Part shown: positions 35,926 through 45,272 of the stretch, in pieces
How the letters are laid out: the number at the start of each line of letters is the position of its first letter
Numbering within the stretch: the first letter of the stretch is position 1
The notes under the pieces: generated by a model
Databases searched by the model: none
What the model saw: only the letters and a program-made list of their open reading frames with translations
What the model was told of the DNA's origin: nothing
Program-made: the position numbers and the translations under genes
NCBI GenBank assembly: GCA_024742755.1
Contig: JANSXW010000001.1
Span: 62,001 to 126,000 of the forward strand
Direction: 5' to 3'
Origin: a bacterium
GTDB lineage: Bacteria > Bacteroidota > Bacteroidia > Chitinophagales > Saprospiraceae
DNA length: 64,000 nt

Positions 35926-38727
35926 ATGTTTACAACATTCCGCCACCTCATGGTGGCTGTTTTCTCTTTTGTATCCGTTTGTGCAATTGCCCAAGCCAAC
36001 GAAGTCTGCCAGGATAACGATTGTTCCCCTGCTCTACAGGCCATCGCACTGAATGCGCCGGAAAATGGCAGCATTACGCCTCAGCGTACTGAGGATTTCA
36101 AAAATGCTTACCTAAAAGTAAAGCAGTATCTAAATTCAGTAACCAACAACAACGACTGGCAACGGAAATACGCCAACAGCGAACTGGGCGGCCGAAGCTG
36201 CCTGCGCTTGTACCAACTGGAGAGCTATTTTGGCGATGAGTATGATAACAACCCGGACTTCAGGGCTTTCATACAGCAACAGGAGGCAGACGTCATGGCT
36301 TTCAAGGAGCGCTGCTTCGAAAGTTCCCGGCGGGCGCTCAACCTCATCCGGCGAATGGAATCGCACTGCCCCGAGGAAAAAGACCGTACCGAGAATTTGG
36401 CGGGGACTACACTCACCACCCTTCCTAACACCTTTATGAAGCTCGGCAAAGAACTCGGCTATTTCGATGAAGAGGGCAACCTGCTCAAACCTTTTGTGCA
36501 GCCATCAGCCCCGGAACCTACCCCGCAGGAAGCTATTAAACAGCAAAGCAAACGGAAGCAAATACAGTATCTGGAGGAACAGGTGGCACAACTGCCCGTT
36601 GGGCCTGAAACCCAAAATAAAATTGCAGAGGCCAAAACAGGGCTGGGGAAAGCAAAACCCCGACTGGGCTTACTCAAAGGGGCGCTTGGCTTGCTGGGCT
36701 CCCGGCTGGGGACCTTCCTGCCTGGCCCGATAGGTATTGTCGGCAAAGCCAAAACCCTGAACGACATCCTTGGTTTATTGAGCAATTTCAAACCTAAGCT
36801 CCCCTTCCCGGGGCTCTTGTCCAAAATTGGCGGCCTCTTCAAACGGGGTAAGAAACTGGGCGAAAAGGCGAGGGCATTGGCCGATCGTTCCAAAAAACTA
36901 AAAGACCAATTTGATCAGGTGCAAGATAAGGCAGCAAAAGCCCAGCAAAAACTACAGCGGCAGGAGGATAAAGCCGAGACACTGGAAAATCAACTCGCTG
37001 ACCTAACGCGAAAAAAAGAGGAACTGACAAGAAAACTGGAGGATAAACCGCGTAGTATTCTCGAGGAGCTCCATGATCAGGTCGCTAAAGCAAAAGACGA
37101 AGCTGATAAGCTGGTCGAAGAAGTGAAGAAAGTCAATCTAAAGAAAGACGAACTGCTGGATGAAATTGCCGAACTGGAACAGCAGAAAAAAGAAATAGAG
37201 GACCAACTTGATGCACTGGAGCAGGAAACCGAACAGGTCAAGCAAGAAACTGAACAGCTGGAGGAGGAAGTACTTGCTGCACAACAGGAAGTGGAACAGG
37301 CAAAAGCAAAAGAAGAAAAGCTGGAAAACATCCAACAGCAAATGGAGGACCTCAAGCCTGAAGACGTCCTGGCGCAGGAACTGAAACTCTGCCGGTCTGA
37401 CTTCGAGAAAATGCTGGATGACATTACCGGTGTCGAGCAAAAGCAGGGCAAGCTGAAGAACAAACTGGGCAACCTGCTCTCCCGGCCAGGTAAGCTCCTG
37501 GATAAAGCCAAAGACCTCAAAATCTTCCAAAACAGACTTAAGCTGGGCAAAGAGGGCAGCCCGGTAGCTGAAAAAACACTCGGCAAGCTGGAGGAGCTTT
37601 CTCAAAAAGCGATCCTTATCGGGGATATTGCTCAAATCCTGACCGGCAAGGAAACCCGCTTGCAGCAACGGGTCAATGGTATTGATAGCAAAATCAGTAA
37701 CGCCCGTACCTTTTATGATACCCGGATTATAGACCTGGATCAGCTACAAAACGACCTGCTCCAACTGGTGGCAGAAAAAACAGGGCTGAACAACAAAATT
37801 GATCAGGCTGGCAGCGAGATCGCCGGGCTGGAAAATCAGGTCAATGACTTCTTAAATCGCTATCGGCTATTCGATGAAGAAACCGATTGCCTTAGCCTTG
37901 AAGAACTCCGGGATAAACTCCGGGAGATTGAACAAGAGCAGCAGGCCGCAGAGCCGGAAATCGACGAAGCCCTGGAAGACCTGGAAGAAACTGAAGCGGA
38001 AGCGGAGCAGGTCGAAGAAGCGACCAAAGCCGTGGAACAAGAAATTGAAGAGCAGGCAGAGGTGAAAGAGGAAGAAGAGGCCTTACAGGAAGAATACGGC
38101 ACAGATACCAAACTCGAGCCCGTCACTAAGGAAGAGTGGTCAGAAAGCTTTCAGGTGGAGCGCCCCTACTGGGACGCTGTTTTCCACCCCGATGACGAAG
38201 TAGTAGAGGGTTACAAAGGCCGCTACTTTGAGGTCCGCCTCAAGGATGCCGACCAAGCTGTAAAGCTGCTCTTTGGTGCCGGGGAGTACTTCCTGAGCCG
38301 CAATGACTTCCGGGAGCGCTACGGGCTGACCATAGGCACCTTTGTATCAGAAGCCTTGCTTGCGCTGAAAAAAACAGACCGCGAAAAAATTAAAGTTTTT
38401 ATACAGGGCAGTGCAGACATCGTGGGGCAGGCGACCTTCAGCGGGAACCTGGATGACAACTACCTTTACAGCTCCATTACGGTTTTACCGCAGCAACCGG
38501 GAGGCGAGCGCTTCCTTGGCAGCCCGGAAATGCGGGACATTCCAACAAGAAACTTCCGCAACGAGCACCTCCCCAACCTGCGGGGCCGCTTCCTGAAAGA
38601 AATGATCACGGTCTACTCCAAAAAGCTGGAACCGATACTCCTCGAAGGCAGTGTCAAAGCCGTGAAGGATGAGGCTGACCGGAATGCGGTCATTTACCTG
38701 TTCTTACCGGAGGAGATGCTTGATTAG
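35926..38727 (+). CDS. Secreted coiled-coil protein with OmpA-like C-terminus
   Basis: I chose the ATG at 35926 because it gives a clean signal peptide (FRHLMVAVFSFVSVCAIAQA); the ORF is open upstream to 35884, but that start adds an unlikely tail. The mature protein is about 910 residues. After an N-terminal region with several Cys, a Gly/Leu-rich hydrophobic stretch lies at about 242-309. Two long Glu/Lys/Gln coiled coils follow (about 322-492 and 572-725). The C-terminal domain, about 742-933, resembles OmpA (KVFIQGSADIVG, LPNLRGRFLKEMI, DRNAVIYLFLP), which in the family contacts peptidoglycan. An elongated envelope or periplasm-spanning protein is implied. The gene carries regulon element copy 3 and is followed 107 bp later by a FISUMP gene. 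Its role in the Tc-like system is inference. Confidence 0.7.
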   Translation: MFTTFRHLMVAVFSFVSVCAIAQANEVCQDNDCSPALQAIALNAPENGSITPQRTEDFKNAYLKVKQYLNSVTNNNDWQRKYANSELGGRSCLRLYQLESYFGDEYDNNPDFRAFIQQQEADVMAFKERCFESSRRALNLIRRMESHCPEEKDRTENLAGTTLTTLPNTFMKLGKELGYFDEEGNLLKPFVQPSAPEPTPQEAIKQQSKRKQIQYLEEQVAQLPVGPETQNKIAEAKTGLGKAKPRLGLLKGALGLLGSRLGTFLPGPIGIVGKAKTLNDILGLLSNFKPKLPFPGLLSKIGGLFKRGKKLGEKARALADRSKKLKDQFDQVQDKAAKAQQKLQRQEDKAETLENQLADLTRKKEELTRKLEDKPRSILEELHDQVAKAKDEADKLVEEVKKVNLKKDELLDEIAELEQQKKEIEDQLDALEQETEQVKQETEQLEEEVLAAQQEVEQAKAKEEKLENIQQQMEDLKPEDVLAQELKLCRSDFEKMLDDITGVEQKQGKLKNKLGNLLSRPGKLLDKAKDLKIFQNRLKLGKEGSPVAEKTLGKLEELSQKAILIGDIAQILTGKETRLQQRVNGIDSKISNARTFYDTRIIDLDQLQNDLLQLVAEKTGLNNKIDQAGSEIAGLENQVNDFLNRYRLFDEETDCLSLEELRDKLREIEQEQQAAEPEIDEALEDLEETEAEAEQVEEATKAVEQEIEEQAEVKEEEEALQEEYGTDTKLEPVTKEEWSESFQVERPYWDAVFHPDDEVVEGYKGRYFEVRLKDADQAVKLLFGAGEYFLSRNDFRERYGLTIGTFVSEALLALKKTDREKIKVFIQGSADIVGQATFSGNLDDNYLYSSITVLPQQPGGERFLGSPEMRDIPTRNFRNEHLPNLRGRFLKEMITVYSKKLEPILLEGSVKAVKDEADRNAVIYLFLPEEMLD

Positions 38728-38834
38728 GACATTCTACCCTTAGCGTAGAGTGTATAATGGCTTAAAACTGGTTTTTCAAAGGAGGTTGCCGAAAATCCTT
38801 TAAAGAGTAGGCGTAACACATCTATATTTTAAAA

Positions 38835-40508
38835 ATGCAAAGTTGTAAACACCTTTTATCTTTAGCCGCACTTCTATTTTTAGTGCAAACCGCTTTTGCC
38901 CAGATAACTAATACATCATGGGAATATCAGCAAGGCCGTATTGAGCGGGTTAGCACAAAAACAACCGATGAATATCCAACTGTAGAGGAAGTATTGAGGA
39001 TGCCCTTTGAGAAGTTTAAAAACAGCTTTCCTGGCAAGGATGATGAGGGATGGCTGCCCGCACCAACCAACAGCAACGGTCAGGTCGACTATACCTTCAA
39101 TCGGAAAGTTGCATGCGGGACACAAGCCGACTTCGTTTATTTTCAGACCATTGTGAATATCCCGGAAGGTACAGCAATTAATACTTTCACTGTATCGTAT
39201 GCCAATGCAAACGATGCTGCCCGTGTGTACTTTTACAACGCTAAGAACGATGGAACTTATAATGAGAAAGCAGATTTAATAAGAAGGGTTAGTACTAACC
39301 AAAAAAAAGACCTGAGTGATCAAGTTACGTCTGGAGAAAACCGGGTTCTGGTTGTCGCCTACAATCAGTGCGCAGGCGGAGAAGTCAGAGGGATAAGCAT
39401 ACAAGTCAATGGTGAGCCCATAGAAGAGGTTGAAGCGGAAATCACGAAGAGCCACTGCGGAAAAGAATACGATGCCGTTACGATCGGAGAGCAGACCTGG
39501 CTGAAGAAAAACTTAATGGAGGAAAGTTGTGAATGTGATAGCTTGATGTTTGCCGATGGCAGCAAAGGCGGAAAAGGCAGCCCCAGCCCTCTGTATGTGA
39601 ATGAACCGCGTTTTGCCACTTACAAAAACATCCCCAATTACGAGGTGGGAACCATCTACAACTACGCTGCTGTAATGCAGTGCGATATTTGCCCTACCGG
39701 ATACCGGGTTCCAACCAAAAAAGATTTTGAAGCATTAATCGAAGGCCTTGGAGGACAAAGTCAGGCCGGAAACAAACTAAGAAAGGGAGGCAGCAGTGGC
39801 TGGAATGGAAGCCCTGATGGCCGTATTGATTCTTATGGGTCAGTGCTTAGCGGCCGAATTGGTTTTTGGATGACTTCCACGCCTTCTAAAAAAGCCAACC
39901 ATGTATGGCACTTTGAAATCCATAAAGATGGAACCGTTAAACTGACGGAGCAGGATGCAAGAACGGGTGCTTACGTCCGTTGCGTGAAAGTAGAACACGA
40001 TAACCCTTTGGGACTTGAAGAAATCAAAGAGGAAGCGTTTACAATCAATGCTTTCTCTGTCAATCAGGGAGCGGGTAAAGGAGAATACTTTATCGGATAT
40101 CGTAACGCTGACACAAACAAGAATGGGAGAATCGAGAAGATCGATGATTCTAAAGTCACGATAGTGACAATAGAAAAGATCAATGCCGATAAGGACAGCT
40201 ACGGTGAATTTACTTATGCCTTTAAGGTAAAAGGCGAAGATACGTATCTCGCAGTCAATGGGACGCGCGTAATCTTTGAAAAGATTGATATTTCAAAAGA
40301 GGGGGGGCTCCCAGTCAGGACTTTGTTTAGAAATCATCCTGCATTTACAAAAGCTGAGGGCGCTGAACAGTTCAGTTCTTTCGAGTCTTTGTATAAACCA
40401 GACCACTTTTTGCGACATCAGAGCTTTGACCTCTATGTACACAAAGAGAATAGCAGCTCTGAGCTATACAAACAAGACGCTTCCTGGAAACTTGTGAAGC
40501 CAGAGTAG
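38835..40508 (+). CDS. Secreted protein with FISUMP domain and AbfB-like lectin domain
   Basis: The 557-residue protein has a signal peptide (LLSLAALLFLVQTAFAQ). An N-terminal beta-rich region (about 20-200) is not recognised. Residues about 210-390 form a FISUMP domain (VTIGEQTWLKKNL, CDICPTGYRVPT, AYVRCVK) paralogous to the protein at 7224-7853. The C-terminal 150 residues resemble an AbfB arabinofuranose-binding trefoil (FRNHPAF, SSFESLYKPDHFLRHQSFDLYV, DASWKL). The combination suggests an extracellular carbohydrate-binding protein. It lies 107 bp after the coiled-coil gene and may be read from the same promoter. A MITE-like element and a terminator follow the stop. Confidence 0.78.
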   Translation: MQSCKHLLSLAALLFLVQTAFAQITNTSWEYQQGRIERVSTKTTDEYPTVEEVLRMPFEKFKNSFPGKDDEGWLPAPTNSNGQVDYTFNRKVACGTQADFVYFQTIVNIPEGTAINTFTVSYANANDAARVYFYNAKNDGTYNEKADLIRRVSTNQKKDLSDQVTSGENRVLVVAYNQCAGGEVRGISIQVNGEPIEEVEAEITKSHCGKEYDAVTIGEQTWLKKNLMEESCECDSLMFADGSKGGKGSPSPLYVNEPRFATYKNIPNYEVGTIYNYAAVMQCDICPTGYRVPTKKDFEALIEGLGGQSQAGNKLRKGGSSGWNGSPDGRIDSYGSVLSGRIGFWMTSTPSKKANHVWHFEIHKDGTVKLTEQDARTGAYVRCVKVEHDNPLGLEEIKEEAFTINAFSVNQGAGKGEYFIGYRNADTNKNGRIEKIDDSKVTIVTIEKINADKDSYGEFTYAFKVKGEDTYLAVNGTRVIFEKIDISKEGGLPVRTLFRNHPAFTKAEGAEQFSSFESLYKPDHFLRHQSFDLYVHKENSSSELYKQDASWKLVKPE

Positions 40509-40530
40509 AAAATTCCTGATATTCATCTAA

Positions 40531-40579
40531 GACTATGTTTGGAGCACCTTTACGTTGCAAATCACCTCCAAACATAGTC
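40531..40579. mobile_element. MITE-like element B (49 bp)
   Basis: GACTATGTTTGGAG (40531-40544) and CTCCAAACATAGTC (40566-40579) are perfect 14-bp inverted repeats around 21 bp, flanked by TAA on both sides (40528-40530 and 40580-40582). The ends are the same as those of element A at 13145. The inserted DNA is little more than the two ends and lies 22 bp after a stop codon. Confidence 0.7.
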
Positions 40580-40595
40580 TAAGAAATAAATAGAA

Positions 40596-40628
40596 CTGCC
40601 GCTGCAATTAAGCAGCGGCAGCTTTTTT
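40596..40628 (+). terminator. Intrinsic terminator after the FISUMP-AbfB gene
   Basis: CTGCCGCTGC (40596-40605) and GCAGCGGCAG (40612-40621) form a perfect 10-bp stem with a 6-nt loop, followed by C and six T. Confidence 0.9.
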
Positions 40629-40775
40629 GGTGCTCAATTTGCTTTTACCACCAACACCCCAAGCCTCACCGCATACATCCGCCGCGCGCAGCCCCTTGCA
40701 CCTGGGTACATCACAACCGGATTTTGCACAGGGAAGACCTGCTTGCTTTTCGTTCCAACCAGATAGAGTACTCTG

Positions 40776-42206
40776 CTATTTCTGAAGCCCCTCTGCCAGA
40801 GCCTCTAACCGGTCCATCCGTGCTTGTAAGTCCTCCTTATCCTTTTTCAGGGATTCGATCTCTTCCTGCTGTTCCTGAATGGCTTTGGTAAGTACAGGTA
40901 TAAAACTGAGGTAGTTGATACTAATGTATTCGGTTGTCCTCGACTCCGTCTCTTCTCCTGGCCTGGGATGAGCAACATGCGCTGTTTTGTGCACCACCTG
41001 AGGAAAAATGTCCTGAACCTCCTGAGCAATGAAACCCATCTGAGCCCCATCCGGCAAATTCAAACCTTCAAACTCATCCGTTTTAAAGTAATAGGTTTTG
41101 GGTTGCAACTGAAGCACACTCTCCAACGCGCCATCCAGTGCCCTAACCTCTTTTTTTAGTTTCGCATCAGAAGGCCCCATCAGTTCTCCAGTATAATTTA
41201 CATCGCCATTGAAAGAGCCTGCTAAAGCTAAAGCCCCATTCGCTTCACCGTATACCCCACGGCTAAAATTTCCCTGTCCGAAGCCGTGAACCCCCGTAGC
41301 CCCTACGGTAGTACTACCAAAACCGTAAACGCCTACACTGTTAATACCATTGTTTGCAGCTCCATATACCCCCCAGTTAGTTCCCACACCTCCCTGTACA
41401 AAACCAGCTACTCCTCTATTCCAATTGGTATTATCACTGGGTACCGAGACCCGCCCTCTGACAGCAACCTGATTTCCTTTTACCTCAAATTTACTGGCAT
41501 CTACTCCGGTATTTAATGTAAACGGATCCGGGCCCACCCAAACGTCCGAATCCATCCACGTCTTACGAGCCTTCAACTTCAGGTCATCATCTGCGTACTC
41601 CTGTAAATACACAAAGTCTCCATCCCCAAAATGTATAGTGCCTCCATGGTCAAAATTGCCTAGGGTTCCATAGATTCTTAATGCGTCATTGGCACCCTCA
41701 ACCTGCAACTTGGATTGTGGAATGAAAGGCCCTGTACCTATCCCAACATTTCCGGAAGGAACAGAGGCAACATGATCACCGACCAGCGTCCATGCCGTAC
41801 TCACGCCTGCGATGTTTGAATACAATGCGTAAGGCACGCTGAGCAGCTGACTAGTACCTGAAATCGTATAGTTAGTACCGCCATTGGGGTCTGTTTCTGT
41901 TTTCACATAATGGCTCCCGCTTCTCCACTCAACGGAGAAAAACGTTCCGCTAACGGGTGTTCCCTCACCAATTTCAAGGGTTGCTAAACCATTGGCATTT
42001 GTAGTGGGCGTGTGCGTTTCAACGTATTCAGCCGGTCCGTCCGGATCATCTTTTATGATGCTGATCCGCATACCTACCGTACTATTGGTAATCAGTTGAC
42101 CATTGGCATCCCGGACGACGGCCTGATAGCTCATCTTTAGAGGGGCCTGAGCCATTAAGCAAAAAGTAAAAAGAAGTGCAAATAGGGTTATCGTAATCTT
42201 TTTCAT
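40776..42206 (-). CDS. Tail-fibre domain protein with S74 autoprocessing chaperone
   Basis: I chose the ATG at 42206, which gives a signal peptide (MKKITITLFALLFTFCLMAQ); the upstream in-frame start at 42269 would overlap the preceding gene. The 475-residue protein begins with a domain common in Bacteroidota surface proteins (LKMSYQAVVRDANGQLI). Beta-rich fibre-like repeats with Gly/Val follow. The end is a peptidase S74 intramolecular chaperone: PSDAKLKKEV with the likely Ser/Lys dyad, MGFIAQEVQDIFPQVV, and a terminal coiled coil. S74 domains trimerise and then cut themselves off. The gene starts 13 bp after the T9SS protein gene, so the two form an operon. An extracellular fibre is likely; the ligand is unknown. 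Confidence 0.85.
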   Translation of the reverse strand: MKKITITLFALLFTFCLMAQAPLKMSYQAVVRDANGQLITNSTVGMRISIIKDDPDGPAEYVETHTPTTNANGLATLEIGEGTPVSGTFFSVEWRSGSHYVKTETDPNGGTNYTISGTSQLLSVPYALYSNIAGVSTAWTLVGDHVASVPSGNVGIGTGPFIPQSKLQVEGANDALRIYGTLGNFDHGGTIHFGDGDFVYLQEYADDDLKLKARKTWMDSDVWVGPDPFTLNTGVDASKFEVKGNQVAVRGRVSVPSDNTNWNRGVAGFVQGGVGTNWGVYGAANNGINSVGVYGFGSTTVGATGVHGFGQGNFSRGVYGEANGALALAGSFNGDVNYTGELMGPSDAKLKKEVRALDGALESVLQLQPKTYYFKTDEFEGLNLPDGAQMGFIAQEVQDIFPQVVHKTAHVAHPRPGEETESRTTEYISINYLSFIPVLTKAIQEQQEEIESLKKDKEDLQARMDRLEALAEGLQK

Positions 42207-42219
42207 GATCTTTAAAGGT

Positions 42220-42711
42220 TTAGTAGCGTTTGATGATTTGAAAGGTTTTAAGTGTTTGCCCTGCTGCATCCGTGACTTGCAGATAATAAGTGGCGGCGGC
42301 CAGCTGCTCTGTGGGGATGCTGGTCATATTGCTGATCACGGGCCTGCGGTCCAATAAGCGGCCATGGGTATCATACAATTGGCAGGTCAAATCCTGTTGG
42401 CCGTAATCCGGGACCCGAAGATGGAGCACACTTGTGGTTGGGTTAGGAAAGGCTTCCATCTCCAGAACCATGCTGTTTTCTTCTGTTCCGGTAACCACCA
42501 GGATTTCAAAGGCGTGCTGAACACCCTGGGCGATCTCTCCTTCTGTGCCACTGTGTGTAGTGTAGATCGGTAGGCCAACGGTATAACTTACCGTCCCCCC
42601 ACTCCCCATCGCTTCACCGCCAGAGGCATGGTGTATGGATTCCTGGGCATGGATCGTTCCAAAGCAAAGCAGGAGGAACACCATGATCAAATAGTGATTT
42701 TTGAGTGCCAT
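42220..42711 (-). CDS. Small T9SS sorting-domain protein
   Basis: The 163-residue protein has a signal peptide (MVFLLLCFGTIHAQ), a short region with ASGGEAMGSGGTVSYTVG and QGVQHAFE, and a C-terminal T9SS type A sorting domain (EAFPNPTTSVLHLRV...YYLQVTD). Proteins of this form often precede a tail-fibre/S74 gene in Bacteroidota, as here. It is probably exported and attached to the surface; the function is unknown. A minus-strand -7-like box, TACCTTGT, is at 42757-42764. Confidence 0.82.
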   Translation of the reverse strand: MALKNHYLIMVFLLLCFGTIHAQESIHHASGGEAMGSGGTVSYTVGLPIYTTHSGTEGEIAQGVQHAFEILVVTGTEENSMVLEMEAFPNPTTSVLHLRVPDYGQQDLTCQLYDTHGRLLDRRPVISNMTSIPTEQLAAATYYLQVTDAAGQTLKTFQIIKRY

Positions 42712-42787
42712 GAATTTGAGTTTTTATGAATAATGGAAGAAAGTCAATCTCTTGAAACAAGGTAAAAGCAATGCCTTCAGTATCTGA

Positions 42788-45049
42788 TTATTCCATTTTG
42801 CTAACGGCCTTCACATAACGGAGCGATGGCCCGCTCAGGCGCACAAAATATAAGCCCGCTGGCTGACCGCTGAGGTCAAACCCTACCGGCTGCCCCTGAG
42901 CCACAACCTGCCGGCTAAGGATAGACCGGCCCTGAACATCCAAGACCTCAAGGCCATAGGTGCTGCCCACCGGGAAGTTGCCTTTGGTGTCTACATAAAA
43001 CCAGTCTGAAGAGGGGTTGGGGTAAACCGTAATGACCTCGGAGCTGCCTTTTTCCGGGCTGATGCTGGTGCTCAAGTCAGGATGGCTCATCACATCATCA
43101 AAGTACCAGAACTCTGTAGTAGTTACAAAGTGATTATACGTCAACCTGAGCTGATCGTAGACTTCGTCGGGCGACCCGGTGAAATCATAGACCAGTTGAA
43201 CCCATTTATTGACGTCGTCGGGGCCATAATCCATATTTATCTTAAGCCTTTCGCTTCCAGTTGTCTCGTCGTCCAGCATAAATCGGACAATTCCTGTTGT
43301 GGTGGACAATACTTTTTGCGTCATGATGGGCCTGAGGTCCAACGCTATTTCATAAACGTCCGCCTCAACGCCAGAATAGTGCTTGGCTCCAACGGTTTTG
43401 TTGACCCGGCCTACTCTCTGGCTCATATTCATACCGGAAGGAAAAGGGTTGGTGACCTCCTCGAATACGGCTCCGTCATAAGCTATGAATTCCAAATCTA
43501 TACTGTCAAAATCCACGTACAGAAACGACTCTTCAATGACTACGGCGAAGTCGTAGGTGTCCGTCCCGCAGGACGTCCCGACCTCCACGCTGATGGTGGC
43601 ATCTGTTGTCCCAAAGTCGACCCCAATAGTAGAGGTGCCCTGCCCGGAAACGATGCTGGAACCGGCCGAGACCGACCAGGTATAGGTGGCGCCAGGAATC
43701 TCCTCAAAAGAATAAGTACGGCTGCTGCTATTGGCAGGCAGGGAGACTTGCCCTCTGATGGCGTAGGTTGGCAGCGCCACCGGCAGGGTATCACTAAAGG
43801 AGGCAGTTCCACAGGAACTGTCAAAAACGACGGTCACCTCTCCCGGCTCGCACCCCCAGTCTACCACAATCTGATTGCTGCCTTGCCCGGAGACAATAAC
43901 GGCCCCGGTTGGCACTTCCCAGGTAAAGGTACCGGCACTTGCCTGCGAAAGGGTATAGGTGAGGCCAGCTTGGTTTTTGTTGACGATACCCGGACCTGAG
44001 AGGGTTGGTATCACGAAATCGGCTACTTCATAAGTAAGGATGGCGTCGTCGCAATCGGTTTGCAGTTCCAGTGAAACCGCTCCGGGGGTACAGCCCCAGT
44101 CCACCGTGATTTGGTGCGTGCCCTGCCCGGAGGTGATCGTGGCATCCGAGGGCACCGTCCAGATGTAATTGGCGCCGGCAATATCAAAGGTGCGGTATTC
44201 CAGCCCAATCGCCTCCACCATAGGTTGCTCGCCCCTGATCGGGAGCCTTTCCGGGCGGTTGTACACCCGTACGTAATCCACCTCGAGGGACTGGGGCAGC
44301 ACGGTGGTGGCATCCACCGGGCCGGGCCAGTTTCCGCCCAGAGCCAAATTCAGAATGAGGTAAAAATCTTCCTGAAAGGGCGCCCAGGGGCCAATATCAT
44401 TCGGCGTCAGCTGATGGTATTGAATGCCATCCACAAACCAGGTGATGGAATCCGGCTCCCAATCCATAGCAAAAACGTGAAAGTCGTCTGCAAATATCTG
44501 GCCCGAAGGCAAATCATAATATCCGGAATTATAGGCGTAGGGAAACCCGGTGTGGACAGTTCCTACTGCCCGGCCGGGATTGCTCCCGATCATCTCTACG
44601 ATGTCCATTTCCCCGCTTTCGGGCCATATTCCGTAGACGGATTCCGTGGGAAGCATCCAGAAAGCGGGCCATACGCCCTGCGTTGTGGGGAACTTCATAC
44701 GGGCTTCAAAGCGGCCGTAGCGGAAGTCGCCTTTCCATTGGCTTTTGATCTTGGCGGAGGAATAACCCGCTCCCCCCACGTTGTCCTCCCGTCCGGTAAT
44801 GACAAGCAGGCCATTTTCCACCTTGATATTCTCAGGAGCGTCGGTATAGTACTGCTGCTCGTTATTCCCCCATCCACAAAGATTCGGACATCCGTCTCCA
44901 ATGTCGTAGCTCCAGCGGCTGGTATCCAAAGCATTGCCGTCAAATTCGTCGGACCAGATCATTTCCAGGCAGGGCTGTGCCTGTGTTTGTACAGGGATGA
45001 TCAGGCAGCCTAATAGCAGGCAGCCTAATAGTGGGTTCATAAGGTTCAT
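42788..45049 (-). CDS. Secreted GH16 beta-glucanase (laminarinase-type) with Ig/PKD-like repeats and T9SS tail
   Basis: The 753-residue protein has a signal peptide (LLGCLLLGCLIIPVQTQAQ) and a GH16 domain over about residues 28-265. The catalytic motif is GEMDIVE with nucleophile Glu147 and acid/base Glu152. WSYDIGDGCPNLCGWGNNE and VDGIQYHQLTP fit the bacterial laminarinase group. Three PKD/Ig-like modules follow (repeating SGQGTxQIxVDWGC). A jelly-roll-like region (about 520-670) and a T9SS type A domain (VYPNPSSDWFYV...GLYFVRLSG) end the protein. It should cut beta-1,3- or mixed glucans such as algal laminarin at the cell surface. The hybrid two-component gene at 46174 may sense its products. 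Met4 is an equally possible start. Confidence 0.9.
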   Translation of the reverse strand: MNLMNPLLGCLLLGCLIIPVQTQAQPCLEMIWSDEFDGNALDTSRWSYDIGDGCPNLCGWGNNEQQYYTDAPENIKVENGLLVITGREDNVGGAGYSSAKIKSQWKGDFRYGRFEARMKFPTTQGVWPAFWMLPTESVYGIWPESGEMDIVEMIGSNPGRAVGTVHTGFPYAYNSGYYDLPSGQIFADDFHVFAMDWEPDSITWFVDGIQYHQLTPNDIGPWAPFQEDFYLILNLALGGNWPGPVDATTVLPQSLEVDYVRVYNRPERLPIRGEQPMVEAIGLEYRTFDIAGANYIWTVPSDATITSGQGTHQITVDWGCTPGAVSLELQTDCDDAILTYEVADFVIPTLSGPGIVNKNQAGLTYTLSQASAGTFTWEVPTGAVIVSGQGSNQIVVDWGCEPGEVTVVFDSSCGTASFSDTLPVALPTYAIRGQVSLPANSSSRTYSFEEIPGATYTWSVSAGSSIVSGQGTSTIGVDFGTTDATISVEVGTSCGTDTYDFAVVIEESFLYVDFDSIDLEFIAYDGAVFEEVTNPFPSGMNMSQRVGRVNKTVGAKHYSGVEADVYEIALDLRPIMTQKVLSTTTGIVRFMLDDETTGSERLKINMDYGPDDVNKWVQLVYDFTGSPDEVYDQLRLTYNHFVTTTEFWYFDDVMSHPDLSTSISPEKGSSEVITVYPNPSSDWFYVDTKGNFPVGSTYGLEVLDVQGRSILSRQVVAQGQPVGFDLSGQPAGLYFVRLSGPSLRYVKAVSKME

Positions 45050-45272
45050 AAAGTGATTATTTATAGGATTGAGGTTTTAGATTTGCACATGATGTTGTCT
45101 GGTATCCAGAAAGTAATCTACCTGACCCCTCAAAGGTACAGGCACTCCCCTCTCAACCATCCGCACAGGATTTGGCCCTGGATGTGATTTTTCAGATTTG
45201 TCAAAGTTGGGAGCAGTCTATGCCCCCAACTCCCGTACAGACTAAACAATGTTTGCAGAAATAAAAAAAGCC

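Noticed and set aside
38779..38786. AAGGAGGT, a perfect Shine-Dalgarno-like word
   Set aside because: It lies about 50 bp before the nearest start codon and Bacteroidota rarely use such sites.
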